DNA of 27,992 nucleotides. Source: Paludibacter sp. UBA6032 (GTDB taxonomy: Bacteria; Bacteroidota; Bacteroidia; Bacteroidales; Paludibacteraceae). A model generated the notes under the pieces. The model saw only the letters and a program-made list of their open reading frames with translations, did not search any database and had not been told where the DNA came from. A program made the translations under genes and the position numbers. Location: assembly GCA_002427885.1 (NCBI GenBank), contig DIZI01000043.1, positions 1-27,992 on the forward strand, read 5' to 3'. How positions within the stretch are numbered: the stretch's first letter is position 1; each line of letters starts with the position of its first letter. Positions 19,701-26,588 of this stretch are shown in pieces.

Positions 19701-20783
19701 TACGTTAGTCATTCCCATATCCAAAGCAGGTAAATCCATATTACGCAAGGCAGTAACAGATAATTGTCTGGTTCCCAATAATGCTTTTGCATCCACTTTG
19801 AGTAGAACATTTTCGGTTTGCAGCATGTTTGCCGTCCCCCTTTCAAATATTTTGGATGTTTTTTGTTTGGTTTCTTCCATGACATATTCTATATCAGGTT
19901 GAGTTTGTCGCGAGTAGTTCAATGTTTGAGTTGTCGTTTTTCCATTACTCAAGGTTGCTTTTACTTCCACTTGACAGCGGTCAGCCAAAGTAACAATGGT
20001 TTCAAATTCACCATCGCGGATAATTACGGGTTTACCATCGACAATAACAATGGCTTTGTCGCTGTTTTTATCCTGCACAAAACCATGAATATAGGCTTTA
20101 CCGTTATAGTTGGAATTACCGTTATTTAGAATCAAAGGCGAATTTTGGGCTTTATTTTCAACTTCTATGGAAAGATTACTGATTTTATATCCGTAACCGG
20201 CATTTTCTGGTAACCCAAACATAATATTGTTATCACCAGCCTTGAACCAAGCTGGATTTAATTGAACATATTGTTTGCTTGTAGTGCTATTCTTTTTCAC
20301 TATATAGCCTCCCATAGACAAACGATCGTTCACACTACAAGCCAAATTACTATAATCGTCGACTCCAGTCAACTCATAACTCAACCACACTTGGTCAGTT
20401 ACTGAAGGTTTTTGATCCAAACTTAAAGTAAAGATATTATCAGCTGGGTTGTCAAGGAGCTTACCATCATAAGCACCAATAATACCTGTTTGTTGAATTG
20501 ACAGATATTTTTTATGTTTAACTTGTTTTATTACCTGTTGACCCTTAGATGCTATTTGGTTGTTTTTTTGTTGACTTGAAGTCAATTGATTAGTAGCAAT
20601 TGCTTTAGCTAAAATTTTAGATTTAGAAGGTTTTATATTTTCATTCGTTACACGTTGATGTAAAGCTAGTTTTACTTGCGTGTTTTTTTGTTCATTTTGC
20701 TTTAACGATGCAAATACTATCGCAATAAGACATGCCGAAAAAATCAAAGCTATTCCGAATCGTTTTTTGTAAATGTGTATCAT
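10743..20783 (-). CDS. Giant SpvB/Rhs polymorphic toxin with C-terminal muralytic-like tip
   Basis: A 3346-residue protein. Residues 10-27 form a hydrophobic anchor or signal (IALIFSACLIAIVFASLK), and 320-440 look ZU5-like. From about 470 an SpvB domain is clear (PPTANNRGSAGLNYSFEMPP, GWLGEGWDLNVPSIVVDTRW). Six Asp-rich FG-GAP/calcium loops follow near residues 864, 958, 1580, 1678, 1757 and 1842 (e.g. DINGDGLPDK, DVDGDGFPDI). YD repeats fill about 2150-3060, and the Rhs core signature closes the shell (YYYGARYYNPRTSVWLSVDP, then NNPVNMVDPDGM ending at 3110). Residues 3111-3346 are the variable toxin tip. The layout matches Tc-toxin BC shells that enclose and self-cleave a toxin, but here it is fused to a Sec-type N-terminus. 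No T9SS domain is present. The ATG at 20783 starts ATGATACAC, like the repeat-linked gene at 4963. Confidence 0.93.
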   Translation of the reverse strand: MIHIYKKRFGIALIFSACLIAIVFASLKQNEQKNTQVKLALHQRVTNENIKPSKSKILAKAIATNQLTSSQQKNNQIASKGQQVIKQVKHKKYLSIQQTGIIGAYDGKLLDNPADNIFTLSLDQKPSVTDQVWLSYELTGVDDYSNLACSVNDRLSMGGYIVKKNSTTSKQYVQLNPAWFKAGDNNIMFGLPENAGYGYKISNLSIEVENKAQNSPLILNNGNSNYNGKAYIHGFVQDKNSDKAIVIVDGKPVIIRDGEFETIVTLADRCQVEVKATLSNGKTTTQTLNYSRQTQPDIEYVMEETKQKTSKIFERGTANMLQTENVLLKVDAKALLGTRQLSVTALRNMDLPALDMGMTNVTDGNKGFRFLPHGEHFTQGATVALKYDRASIPNGYTENDIRTYYFDNQTRHWVALPLDSVDRKNHTVISHTTHFTDMINGVIKTPESPETQGFAPTMMNNIKAADPTAKVELIAPPTANNRGSAGLNYSFEMPPARNGMSPSLGIQYNSDGGSGWLGEGWDLNVPSIVVDTRWGVPRYDDGKETETYNMSGTMLSTMDNDGNSSVAHRGEKIVRVDNRQFHPRSEGSFSKIIRKGNSPSNYSWEVTDKNGTIYTYGGDGAVLKGTITNINKVTKDVIVEWKLKRVQELHGDYIEYSYLSVDEPVRGNITAKALYLDKVSAGNKGTDPQTVVTFLSRSDSLKTKQTNNARYGFLVSNNRLLIKVMVAFEGEILRSYAFKYKQGAFNTTILDKVTHLDNTGTEFASHTFDYYDDVKSTTGYVPFKSESETWDLKNDDIKSKFINPLTNLGIPGFNNQASALGGSETNTFGGSLYLGFGLYWGDIVGKGFSIGGAGSYSYSKTSGMSTLIDINGDGLPDKVSKIVKIPFVESALYFRPNITTTSDAVPQFGEPIKIEGAELFSLTNTNSTSLGGRVFLGLGDFGVNGGVDKNTTYSNTPIYFSDVNNDGLVDIVNDGRVFFNHIGYKSGIAVPYFSESSYGTPSPIMGGGVFIKNTSTEAIAEEQADQANLANSSPMQDMVRVWEAPFAGTIKVESTVKLLSPTGDYDKDAYAKADGVRVAIQVGGIEEWSGFINKGNVTVYNANVDNVPVLKGQKVYFRVQSGSMEQSNGSFDNVVWSPVITYTDSTRINELNPDSVGTYVFKATEGDVKSADNITTITTGVPVHITGRFIKPFTSNSVTLKVILSNDLMINDSTKNVNYQRQIVYQKSFHGTQIIDEDLDIQVDNSLNGKNLEFQIGSVSNDSIGTNVAWERVKWKPILNYTVNGELKTTFGVVKYTSLFVNQTFEGESFKPRILNTPKTKPFITFKPDVSPATLNGKISMCLKRSNDYLEAIKEISVVNGIINDSLISFNLPPTLSYWVEYYIANDTLASAISSAKAVLYSLNDSVYVEQETVNANVFTKRNYDGFGPMWRHWGQFIYNAADGRYSKPIVESLLTLPKDSIEAKKMYANLSNTTFLSMIPDVTTKRYWMGQNENINLKGDTITAARLGMQDVMLPDPFKNMIEKTEDTTICTISGSKADAPVLITKSESTGWIGGASFASLVDGSYSSAIGNSTTKVAFTDMNGDGFPDIIESNHIQLTNTRGGRDGEVLKGIDCQKSTSECEAIGGGGDPIHAASIISNMNPGQNTASRAIVASDHAKGQLQVNLGVNWNKDRSQETFLDVNGDGLPDKILSDKRVQLNYGYSFSDATDWDLNSIEEGYSTSQNAGAGLGFDYGQRSFSGGYGIATTFAHTNYCMMDLNSDGLADKVRKDNENNIFVSFNLGNRFAEEIPWKGPKEINQSTSTSESLNAAYTLNIYIPLIFKIVINPSVSYSKTMNRPVDDIRDVDGDGFPDIISSNSDEAMTVTRSAIARTNKLKTVYNSLGGSFILDYEHSKATYEHPGGKWVMKSVTLDDGLHDDGVNMKNAFEYSNGRQERYDREFLGFGKVVTKSIDTEAGDTDVYRTTTQVFNVRNFYALGNLIKTTVADAGAKKYQETINQYYSYRVSASNNDYKFVEDTAICSDQAIVYTPLKYTKTVIYEGQKDSIIANESFYNYYVGTSNYGELNNYKYSDKSGLGSDGSGPFNYQTNVEYTNKVDKQIFSLPTKVTVRDGAGVLYRQVEAAYADPNNANRLTKVTQTLDGSGNTAVIDIVYDKAGNITKKTMPANSKGERMWYKYLYDRDYNMYVERVEDAFGYRSELEDYDYRYGIPLTSRDENGYTLITTLDNMGRVNTITGPNELAEGIPYTLSFGYHPQAEKKDTGIVNPAYAITQHFDPANPNDYLETVTFVDGFGRAVQVKKDGVITSTTNGTTPTDKTVMIVSGRAKFDAFGRVKESYYPVTEEIGTKATFNKVFDAITPTKTLYDILDRETKVTLPDTSSTNMQYSIDLENKNTVTTVTDAKGGLQSSFTNGSGQTVKTEQYSGPNGTITTTFNYDPINQLLNVVDAKGGVTQSKYDLAGRRTQVLHPASGTSNFVYDGVGNLLSKQTANLLAESKTINYAYDYNRLTAITYPNHPENNVKFTYGNANASFNSVGRLMLQEDGTGAQEFQYGRLGEITQVRRTLIIPNQAIATYLTKWKYDSWNRLQEMVYPDEEKITYSYNTAGLLTGVRGDKAYSYNYVNKIGYDKFEQRDYMKYCNGAETTYDYNPRTRQLSNLQVWAGKTTRTQIMNNAYTYDAVSNVLKVTNTAPLPTTGAGGQITHTYNYDGLYRLTSATGTYAGSSAKTAGYMLNMSYDNLHNITSKKQYIEQKDVQFTGTLKAGYDLTYYYGNNSQQISTLADDSYRTEGTDTKVLVKKNQEYTYDANGNLIYVNTALPSADTLITKVNERKLLWDEENRLLALDDNGFVSNYWYDAAGERTVKTSGDGEGVFVNSVFSGGRTGTANFTAYINPYLVVSPGGNYTKHIYIGSQRIVSKLGDLTSYGADPRRIEYAGVDVDGSKIDFKGKYTTSIQNIKDRYSAFEVPYNGTDNDDYVNGQGFYSTKAANAQQKASAANDNPEKLQYYYHSDHLGSSSLITDLDGNVAQHIEYVPFGEVFIEERNATWNTPYKFNAKELDEETGLYYYGARYYNPRTSVWLSVDPLAEKYPNVSSYVYCHNNPVNMVDPDGMGDYYTNKGKWLGADKNTDNLAYTASGVTQDKNGIVTGAENSQKLPITNSSLVAFAAVIDKESSGKKDESYAIGNVTMNYLANGGSKGLKTLEDVVCYDNTFAQGATQSNYTEFVGKSKTEQNAKYGIGAAINAVGYSTGLSGYADLTNGATGWDGKDLIRNFRGGNAHRGYIWSEDSRPLLKSYQNKFGDGTQNIDDWKFSPISFQVKATLIIGGTLYQKIQGPRGERKQSLNKFK
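10746..11453 (-). other. Rhs toxin tip: SleB/lysozyme-like peptidoglycan hydrolase (predicted)
   Basis: These are the 236 residues after the DPDGM junction. Residues 3160-3190 (LVAFAAVIDKESSG, then SYAIGNVTMNYLANGG) place a Glu (Glu3171) before an A-x-G-x-V-x-x-N helix, as in the catalytic segment of SleB-type cell-wall hydrolases. Further on, GIGAAINAVGY and ADLTNGATGWDGKD match the helix and D-x-T-N-G-A motif near the end of that fold, followed by HRGYIW. This is recognition by motif pattern only. GC content falls from about 43 percent in sampled lines of the core to about 33 percent here. Confidence 0.5.
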
Positions 20784-20838
20784 ATAATATCAAGTTTTAT
20801 CGATTATCAGTTAAATTAATATCAGCTCATATTACTAT

Positions 20839-20895
20839 TTTTAATCTAATATATTGATCTCATTTTTATATCAATATCAGCATGTTAGATTAAAA
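20839..20895. other. Nested stem-loop between the surface-protein gene and rhs
   Basis: The outer arms TTTTAATCTAA (20839-20849) and TTAGATTAAAA (20885-20895) are perfect complements of 11 bases. Inside them ATATTGAT (20851-20858) and ATCAATAT (20870-20877) pair over eight bases around an 11-base loop. The outer right arm covers the stop codon of the upstream gene, on the minus strand. No T run follows on that strand, so it may act as a processing or attenuation element between the two genes rather than as a full terminator. Confidence 0.5.
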
Positions 20896-23800
20896 TAAAT
20901 TTTTCGAGATAACCTTTTTAGAATACTCTCCTTCATTTGTTATAGCTTTAATGACATACACACCCGTTTCGGGCAATTTGATATCAGTTGTTTGCACATG
21001 GTTGCTTGCAGGTAAATCAACTTTATAAATCAGTTTTCCCGATACATCAAACATCAACAGATTTGATGGAGATGGTTGCTCTAACTCTAATTTTACAGTT
21101 ATTTGCGACAAATCTCTACTGTCTTTGTAATAAACAGATATATGAGATTCGCCATCGGTAGATTTGGGTTCAGACGGTGCCTTTTCCATACAAGTTGGTG
21201 TTAATGTCAGGTCGTATGAAATTACATCACCGTTTGAATTCTGAATATTCATGTTATCAGTTGCACTCCATGTAGTAGATGATAATAACCCGTTTGTTTT
21301 GAGATTGTAAATACCACTTGCATCGGTTTCTATTCGGCTTACACCGTAAAAATATCGTGTAGCATCGGTACTGATGATATCCCTCAAAATAATCTGTGTA
21401 CCATTTACATAGTATATAATTTTATTATTGTTTCTTTCAATTCTGATAGAATTTCCGGTACTTACTGTTGCAAATGGGCTCGAGTCTTTTATTCCTTTAA
21501 CAATGGCATATAAGTTGATTCCGTCTATCACAACACCATAATCGAAAACAATACTGTTTGCATTGCTCGAAATAGTAGAATTAGTCATAAATGCCACTGA
21601 TGCATGAGTATTACTTCCACTTATTGCCCATTCCATATAAGCATTGGTTTGTACGTTAAAATAGCTTGAAGACATAGCTTGGGTTGTCCAAGTACCGGTT
21701 TGCTTATTCGAAAAATTCAACCCGCCTATCTCTGTCAGAGCCAAAGTATAATCACCCTGAGCCAGATTATTTATTTGTAGAGTATCATCGTATAAAACAC
21801 CGCTATTGGTGATGACGCTGTTTTTAGCAAGTTGATAATTAAACCCCTTCAGCCCGTCTTTTATCAACATATGAATTGAACCGTTTTCCAATGGCGTATT
21901 ACCCGTACACCCTGGATCCGTTTTACGAATAACGGTTAGCACGTTCGACATTTTGTATCCGAAAGTAAACATGTCTTTTCCATTTCCATCTTTATCCCAA
22001 AATATATTATTAAAGATCATTTTGTAACGTCCCTCATCTAATTCGTCCGTTGGATAATACTCCACGCTATCTGAGTCAAAATTGCCCGTACCTGTTCGGT
22101 CAATAATCAGGTAACTTTTCCCGTTCCGGTAGTTCTCGAATTCTGATGCACGTTGTGCGATATACGATAATTCGAGCCGATTTCCAGTATCCACGAATCC
22201 TCCATGTCGCAAATCGGTCATTACAATATCGTAACTATTGTCTTTGGTTATAAGTATGGAACCGTAATAGGATTTCTTTGTGTCGGCACTGTCAATCACA
22301 ATTTCATGATCCGGGTTTCTAACTCCATCAATTCGCAAGGAGATAAGATTTCCGTCTTTCTCAATTTCGATTCGTTTACCTGAAGTCACAGATGTAATCT
22401 TTGTAGTTGTCTGCACACCCTTTATGACGGTATAAACAGAACCGTTACTGGCAAAATAGTAACCGTAATCGTTGCTGTTAGCAGTTAATGTAGAGTTGTT
22501 TGTTCCAAACTTCACAATGATGGGACCACGTCGTGTGCCCACTGTCCATGCTAAGTATCCATCACTGCCATTTAATGGAGTTGTAGTTATAGCGGAAGCA
22601 TTGGTGAGGGTAGAACTCCCCTGTTTCGTAATTGTGCTTTTAAACTTATAGGTATACATATCAAGTCCTTGCACATTCCAATTTAATACTTTATCCGATT
22701 CCTCGGTGGGGAGCTTATTAGTATGCACCAACCATTGTCGCGACATTCGTTTCATCCCTCCAACGCCTTCTTTATTACTTGTAGCGATGGTACTGTCGTT
22801 ATCGCCGAAAATTACGTAATCACCATCATTTATAAGGTTTGCTTGTTGCCTGCCTACCACGAGTAACCTGTAACGCGATGAGTTATTATATGAGTTATTC
22901 GAATCGTACGAATCATATGCATTGTTGTTATTATCGATATTATAAGGTGCTTCTTCGTAAGAAGTAGTTGCGTTTCTTTGGTACATGCCGCTTAAATCGT
23001 CACGCCCATAACCGGTAATGCGGTTGTTATAACCCTGATTTTCACTCAAGTCCCAAAGAAGCTGTCCTCCACCTGTGATATATGACATATCCAAACTAAG
23101 CCCATATTTTATAGCTAAATATGTCTCTACATTCCTTCGTTCCAGTGGCGTCAATAATCGGTTGTAAACAATAAACTCTGGTGTGTATCCTAAATATTCT
23201 TTGTTGTTGAGTAATTTATCATCAAATGTGGATGTATTATTTATATTAGTTTTAAGAAATGTGAATCCTAACGAAATCACGGCTTTTTGCTGTTCGCCCC
23301 AGATAGATGTATTAGGTTTATTTGCTTTATAATATGTACCTATACGCAAAAATCTTTCGTGGTATTTACTTACTGAAATTTCGGTTTCGTTGGGTTGATA
23401 TTGTAGATTTTTGCCTTCTTCGTTTCCATAATTCATTACACTTTTTCCACTCTCAATACTTTGTATCACCTTATTTTTAGTAAATTGTATGCTCTCCGAT
23501 TTACGACCATTCAGTGCGAACAAAAATTTAGCTGTATTGAAATCGATGCTATCAGGTCCCCAAACAGCTATTATGGTTGCTTGCGACAAGTTACTATTTT
23601 TAATTAAGATCTCTTTACTTTTGTATGCAGATGATAAATCAATTGCCGGATTAAAATTGTAAGTCCTAATTTTATTTCTTGCCAAGGTGTATTCAAGTCC
23701 TTGACCAGCTCCCAAAGTATCATATCTTAGTAATAATGTGGAATCTTTTGAAAAATCCTGCCACTTATATAGTCCATTGAGGTTACTGCTAACTGGAGCG

Positions 23801-23910
23801 GTTTTAAACCACAACTTAGCACCATTAATACCACCTGGGGAGGTGTTTTGACCATATAATCCTGTCAGACAGATAAATAATAAAAAGAAGTAAAAAGTCG
23901 ACCTTTTCAT
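20890..23910 (-). CDS. Large T9SS-sorted surface protein with duplicated lectin-like domains
   Basis: A 1006-residue protein with a signal peptide (MKRSTFYFFLLFICLTGLYG, then Gln21). Residues about 27-400 form a module frequent in Bacteroidota surface proteins: INGAKLWFKT at the start, then EFIVYNRLLTPLERRNVETY and LAIKYGLSLD, then ITGYGRDDLSGMYQ, probably a concanavalin-A-like sandwich. An Asn/Tyr/Ser-rich patch lies near 325-350. Two related domains follow at about 452-570 and 755-872, each with a YG.....G...A/TVIKG run, then SGKRIEIEKDGN or TGNSIRIERNNN, then YYG or FYGV. The end (about 920-1006) is a T9SS type A domain with LLMFDVSGKLIYKV and TGVYVIKAITNEG. It is likely an adhesin. It lies 106 bases upstream of rhs on the same strand and could share its transcript. 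Confidence 0.88.
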   Translation of the reverse strand: MKRSTFYFFLLFICLTGLYGQNTSPGGINGAKLWFKTAPVSSNLNGLYKWQDFSKDSTLLLRYDTLGAGQGLEYTLARNKIRTYNFNPAIDLSSAYKSKEILIKNSNLSQATIIAVWGPDSIDFNTAKFLFALNGRKSESIQFTKNKVIQSIESGKSVMNYGNEEGKNLQYQPNETEISVSKYHERFLRIGTYYKANKPNTSIWGEQQKAVISLGFTFLKTNINNTSTFDDKLLNNKEYLGYTPEFIVYNRLLTPLERRNVETYLAIKYGLSLDMSYITGGGQLLWDLSENQGYNNRITGYGRDDLSGMYQRNATTSYEEAPYNIDNNNNAYDSYDSNNSYNNSSRYRLLVVGRQQANLINDGDYVIFGDNDSTIATSNKEGVGGMKRMSRQWLVHTNKLPTEESDKVLNWNVQGLDMYTYKFKSTITKQGSSTLTNASAITTTPLNGSDGYLAWTVGTRRGPIIVKFGTNNSTLTANSNDYGYYFASNGSVYTVIKGVQTTTKITSVTSGKRIEIEKDGNLISLRIDGVRNPDHEIVIDSADTKKSYYGSILITKDNSYDIVMTDLRHGGFVDTGNRLELSYIAQRASEFENYRNGKSYLIIDRTGTGNFDSDSVEYYPTDELDEGRYKMIFNNIFWDKDGNGKDMFTFGYKMSNVLTVIRKTDPGCTGNTPLENGSIHMLIKDGLKGFNYQLAKNSVITNSGVLYDDTLQINNLAQGDYTLALTEIGGLNFSNKQTGTWTTQAMSSSYFNVQTNAYMEWAISGSNTHASVAFMTNSTISSNANSIVFDYGVVIDGINLYAIVKGIKDSSPFATVSTGNSIRIERNNNKIIYYVNGTQIILRDIISTDATRYFYGVSRIETDASGIYNLKTNGLLSSTTWSATDNMNIQNSNGDVISYDLTLTPTCMEKAPSEPKSTDGESHISVYYKDSRDLSQITVKLELEQPSPSNLLMFDVSGKLIYKVDLPASNHVQTTDIKLPETGVYVIKAITNEGEYSKKVISKNLF

Positions 23911-25873
23911 AGGGAAGTATTTTTTATTAAAAAATAAAGGAACTAAAACCTCAGTATTGGAAGTAATAATTACATCACGCTATCTTAAATTGTAAGAATT
24001 TTTAAAATCTTTAAAGAGTTAGAAATATGCACTATGAATTCTAACAACTGCAAATATAGTGTTAATATTTTAATATTGATCACATATTTTACGTTACCAA
24101 CTTAGTCTTTTAATAAATATATCACTTAATATATTAATTATTTGATAGTTAACGAAACGAATAAACTCGCATTATTTATGTATTATTAACATTGTGTTTC
24201 TGAAATAAATGAAACGTCGAATACTACTTTATCCTTGTATATCAATTCTTTAATTCAACGGAAACAAGCTTTGTAAGCCTATTTCCATATTTTTACATAT
24301 CATCTATCTAGGATCATTTCTGCCTCTAACTTCTATATAATAGAGTTTATATAAATTAATTTAACCTGAGACTCTATAAGAAAAATGTAAAATGATTAGC
24401 ATAATTCAGAGATAATAATTGCCTATATAGTACTGTAATACAAATAAATAACTATAAACCACATTACTGTGTAAACCATCAAGGAAACTACTGAAATTCT
24501 ATTTTTAGGTTATGATTTCCCAAATGAATTTTAGGAGTTATATAAAATCATGTTTTAAAATCTGACAATGGGAAAGTGACTAAGAATAAATCAAACAGGC
24601 TTTTTCACATTGATATAACGACTATTCCAATCTCCTTTCATTTCGGTAGAGTTAAAAATTTTAAGTAAACACATCCTTTTCCAAACACGAAGTGTAGACA
24701 TGTATTTTATTGCACGAAGTGCTAAAGCAACCAGAACTTCTTTTAGTGGATATAGTTTATCCGCGGTCCCTCTTCAAAAATAGTTTGTCTGTCTTTTGGG
24801 GGATTCAAAAAAGCATTGTCTTTAAAAACATGCAAATTGTTTTAGGATATTTATTTCAGTCTCTTAAAACATGAATCCTGAATGTCTTTAAATGTTGGAA
24901 AGCAGGAAATAAGTTTTCCTATATCTGTATCTAAAGAAAGTAAGAATTCTTTTCTGGAAAAATTATTCTTACTTTTCAACATTATCAGGCTCAATCACAA
25001 CGTGTTTTTTTTTGAGCGGATACCGGGGCTCGATGTGTCAGGCGAGATAAAAACGGGTTGTGTCCTCTGTCCCATTTGGAAAACTTTTTATTATTTTTAT
25101 GCTACTCCAAATGTAAACACGCATAAAAATCATAAGTAGTTTTCGAGGCATTAATCTCGTGTTGCCGATATGACTGAACGCTCATCTTGTGTGGGAAAAG
25201 AAATCTTACTATTCTCTGTGAAAATTTAATCCGAGAGTAAACTCGTCGAAATAAATGAAAAAGATTCCTTTGGAAATGCGTTGTAATTTGGCATAAGTAG
25301 TGACCAAAATAAACGGAAACAAGGGAGTAAAACTAGGTTGCTAGTTATGCTGGGCGGTACTGAGGTTGATAAAATGATCTGAACGCAATGTAGTGAAGCT
25401 TTGACGTCAGTGGAGTACGAACGGTGTCCCCTGAAAATTAATGAGCGAATTCTTTTGTTATTCAAATAAAACAATAAAAATTTAAACTAAAATTCAGGGA
25501 ATTCTCTATTAATTACTCGTATAATTTTAGTAAAAAACTGGAGCATATATCCGGTTAATAGAGATTAGGTACTTACTAGAACAAGTACAACTATTTGTGA
25601 TTGCTGCAAAAAACAGTGCAATTGATCTATTTATTTCTTGCAAAAGACAACTTTTGTCGCAAATAAGTTGAATACGGGCAAATTTTAGCTCAGATAAACT
25701 GTGTTTCTTCTTCAAATACTATTGTTTCGAAATTAATTTCTGTCTTTGTAAAAGCCAATCGAAGCCAATCATAACCGAATGCTGTCATTGCTATTTCAAT
25801 GTGTATAATTCAATAAATGAGGGTGTATATTTACAGAAAAATCAAGAATTATAAACATAAAAAGTAATTTGAA
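23911..25873. other. Gene-poor 2 kb spacer
   Basis: I see no gene that I can name. The left part (to about 24600) is very AT-rich, stop-dense in all frames and serves as the leader of the surface-protein gene. On the minus strand, 24594-24773 is open for 60 codons between stops, with no start at its head (it reads DKLYPLKEVLVALALRAI early and MKGDWNSRYINVKKPV last). It contains two CACGAAGTG copies (24686, 24713) 27 bases apart. Plus-strand frame 24882-25139 and minus-strand frames 25226-25474 and 25527-25715 have no recognisable features. Around 25270-25440 the sequence is richer in G on the plus strand. Some of this may be eroded mobile-element DNA. Confidence 0.4.
24051..24058 (-). promoter_or_regulatory. 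Possible -7 element for the T9SS surface-protein gene
   Basis: On the minus strand this reads TATATTTG, an exact match to the Bacteroidota sigma-ABfr -7 consensus TAnnTTTG, about 140 bases before the ATG at 23910. No good TTTG is seen at the -33 distance, so the call is tentative. If real, the leader is about 135 bases. Confidence 0.35.
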
Positions 25874-26149
25874 ATGGAAATAGTAAATATAGAAGCCCGC
25901 ACATTCGAGGCTATGATGAGCCGATTCGATGCATTAGAAAAAAAGATGAACTCGCTCCATAGCGAACAAGACAAAGGATTGAAAAAATGGCTGGATAATC
26001 AAGATGTTTGTCTTATTTTAAATATATCAAAAAGAACTCTACAAACTTACCGGGACAATGGCACATTGCCCTATAGTCAAGTTAACCACAAAATGTATTA
26101 CAAACCGAATGATATAGAACAGGTAATGTGTAAATTATTAGCAAAATAA
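25874..26149 (+). CDS. Excisionase-like helix-turn-helix protein, first of a pair
   Basis: A 91-residue protein. The N-terminal 35 residues (IEARTFEAMMSRFDALEKKM) look like a short helical or coiled segment. Residues about 42-88 form a MerR/excisionase-type winged helix (DNQDVCLILNISKRTLQTYR, then a wing and YYKPNDIEQVM). Such small proteins accompany tyrosine recombinases in Bacteroides mobile elements and act as directionality factors or regulators by binding DNA near the attachment site. It lies 23 bases before a paralogue on the same strand and converges on the recombinase gene. The ATG follows an A-rich leader. A TATATTTA at 25826-25833 is close to the -7 consensus but off at one base. 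Confidence 0.82.
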   Translation: MEIVNIEARTFEAMMSRFDALEKKMNSLHSEQDKGLKKWLDNQDVCLILNISKRTLQTYRDNGTLPYSQVNHKMYYKPNDIEQVMCKLLAK

Positions 26150-26172
26150 ACGTTCCACTAAAATCAACGAAT

Positions 26173-26469
26173 ATGAACAACGAAATATTGACGAGAGACA
26201 GCCAGTGGATTAAGAGCTTTTTCAATTCATCGAAACAGATGCTTGATGACATCGACCTATTGGTTAAGAACAGCAAGCCACACTTGAATGGAGAACGGTT
26301 TTTGACCGACAAAGAAGTTTCTGAAAAACTAAAAATCAGTCGTAGGACTTTGCAAGACTACAGAACTCAGGGTAAAATTGCCTATATCCAACTGGGTGGA
26401 AAAATACTCTATAAGGAATCAGACATCGAAAAGATGTTAGAAAGTGGGTATCAAAAATCAATTTTGTAA
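26173..26469 (+). CDS. Excisionase-like helix-turn-helix protein, second of a pair
   Basis: A 98-residue protein. Residues about 44-91 carry the winged-helix domain LTDKEVSEKLKISRRTLQDY, then a wing (IQLGGKILYKESDIEKML). It aligns with the previous gene product through ISKRTLQ/ISRRTLQ, YR, G and Y-K-x-x-DIE, so the two are paralogues. The N-termini differ (QWIKSFFNSSKQMLDDIDLL here), which may give them different partners. It is co-directional with the first gene, 23 bases apart, and probably one transcript that ends at the hairpin at 26510-26546. The expected role is control of excision or of the neighbouring element genes. Confidence 0.82.
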   Translation: MNNEILTRDSQWIKSFFNSSKQMLDDIDLLVKNSKPHLNGERFLTDKEVSEKLKISRRTLQDYRTQGKIAYIQLGGKILYKESDIEKMLESGYQKSIL

Positions 26470-26509
26470 TTATCAAACAAATATTGTTAATTACAATCGT
26501 TAATTACAC

Positions 26510-26546
26510 AATAATGGCAGAAGCTTTTAAAGCTCCTGCCATTATT
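26510..26546. terminator. Symmetric bidirectional hairpin between convergent genes
   Basis: The arms AATAATGGCAG and CTGCCATTATT, then AGCTTT and AAAGCT, pair over 17 of 18 positions around a single central T, with one A/C mismatch. It lies midway between the second HTH gene (ends 26469) and the recombinase gene (ends 26589), the place of a shared terminator. No T tract follows on either side, only ATTATT. A direct repeat, GTTAATTACA, precedes it at 26486 and 26499. Confidence 0.6.
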
Positions 26547-26588
26547 GAAACTGAATGTTCAATTACAAGTGCCGTTCCCTTTTTCTTG

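Noticed and set aside
11367..20129. Many plus-strand open frames of 60-104 codons opposite rhs
   Set aside because: They are shadows of the rhs coding frame, with no motifs or starts that make sense.
24882..25139. An 85-codon plus-strand frame upstream of the HTH genes
   Set aside because: No domain, an ordinary chance length, and no likely start signal.
25226..25474. An 82-codon minus-strand frame
   Set aside because: Rich in Ser, Leu and Phe with no recognisable domain, and the opposite strand has an equally plausible broken frame.
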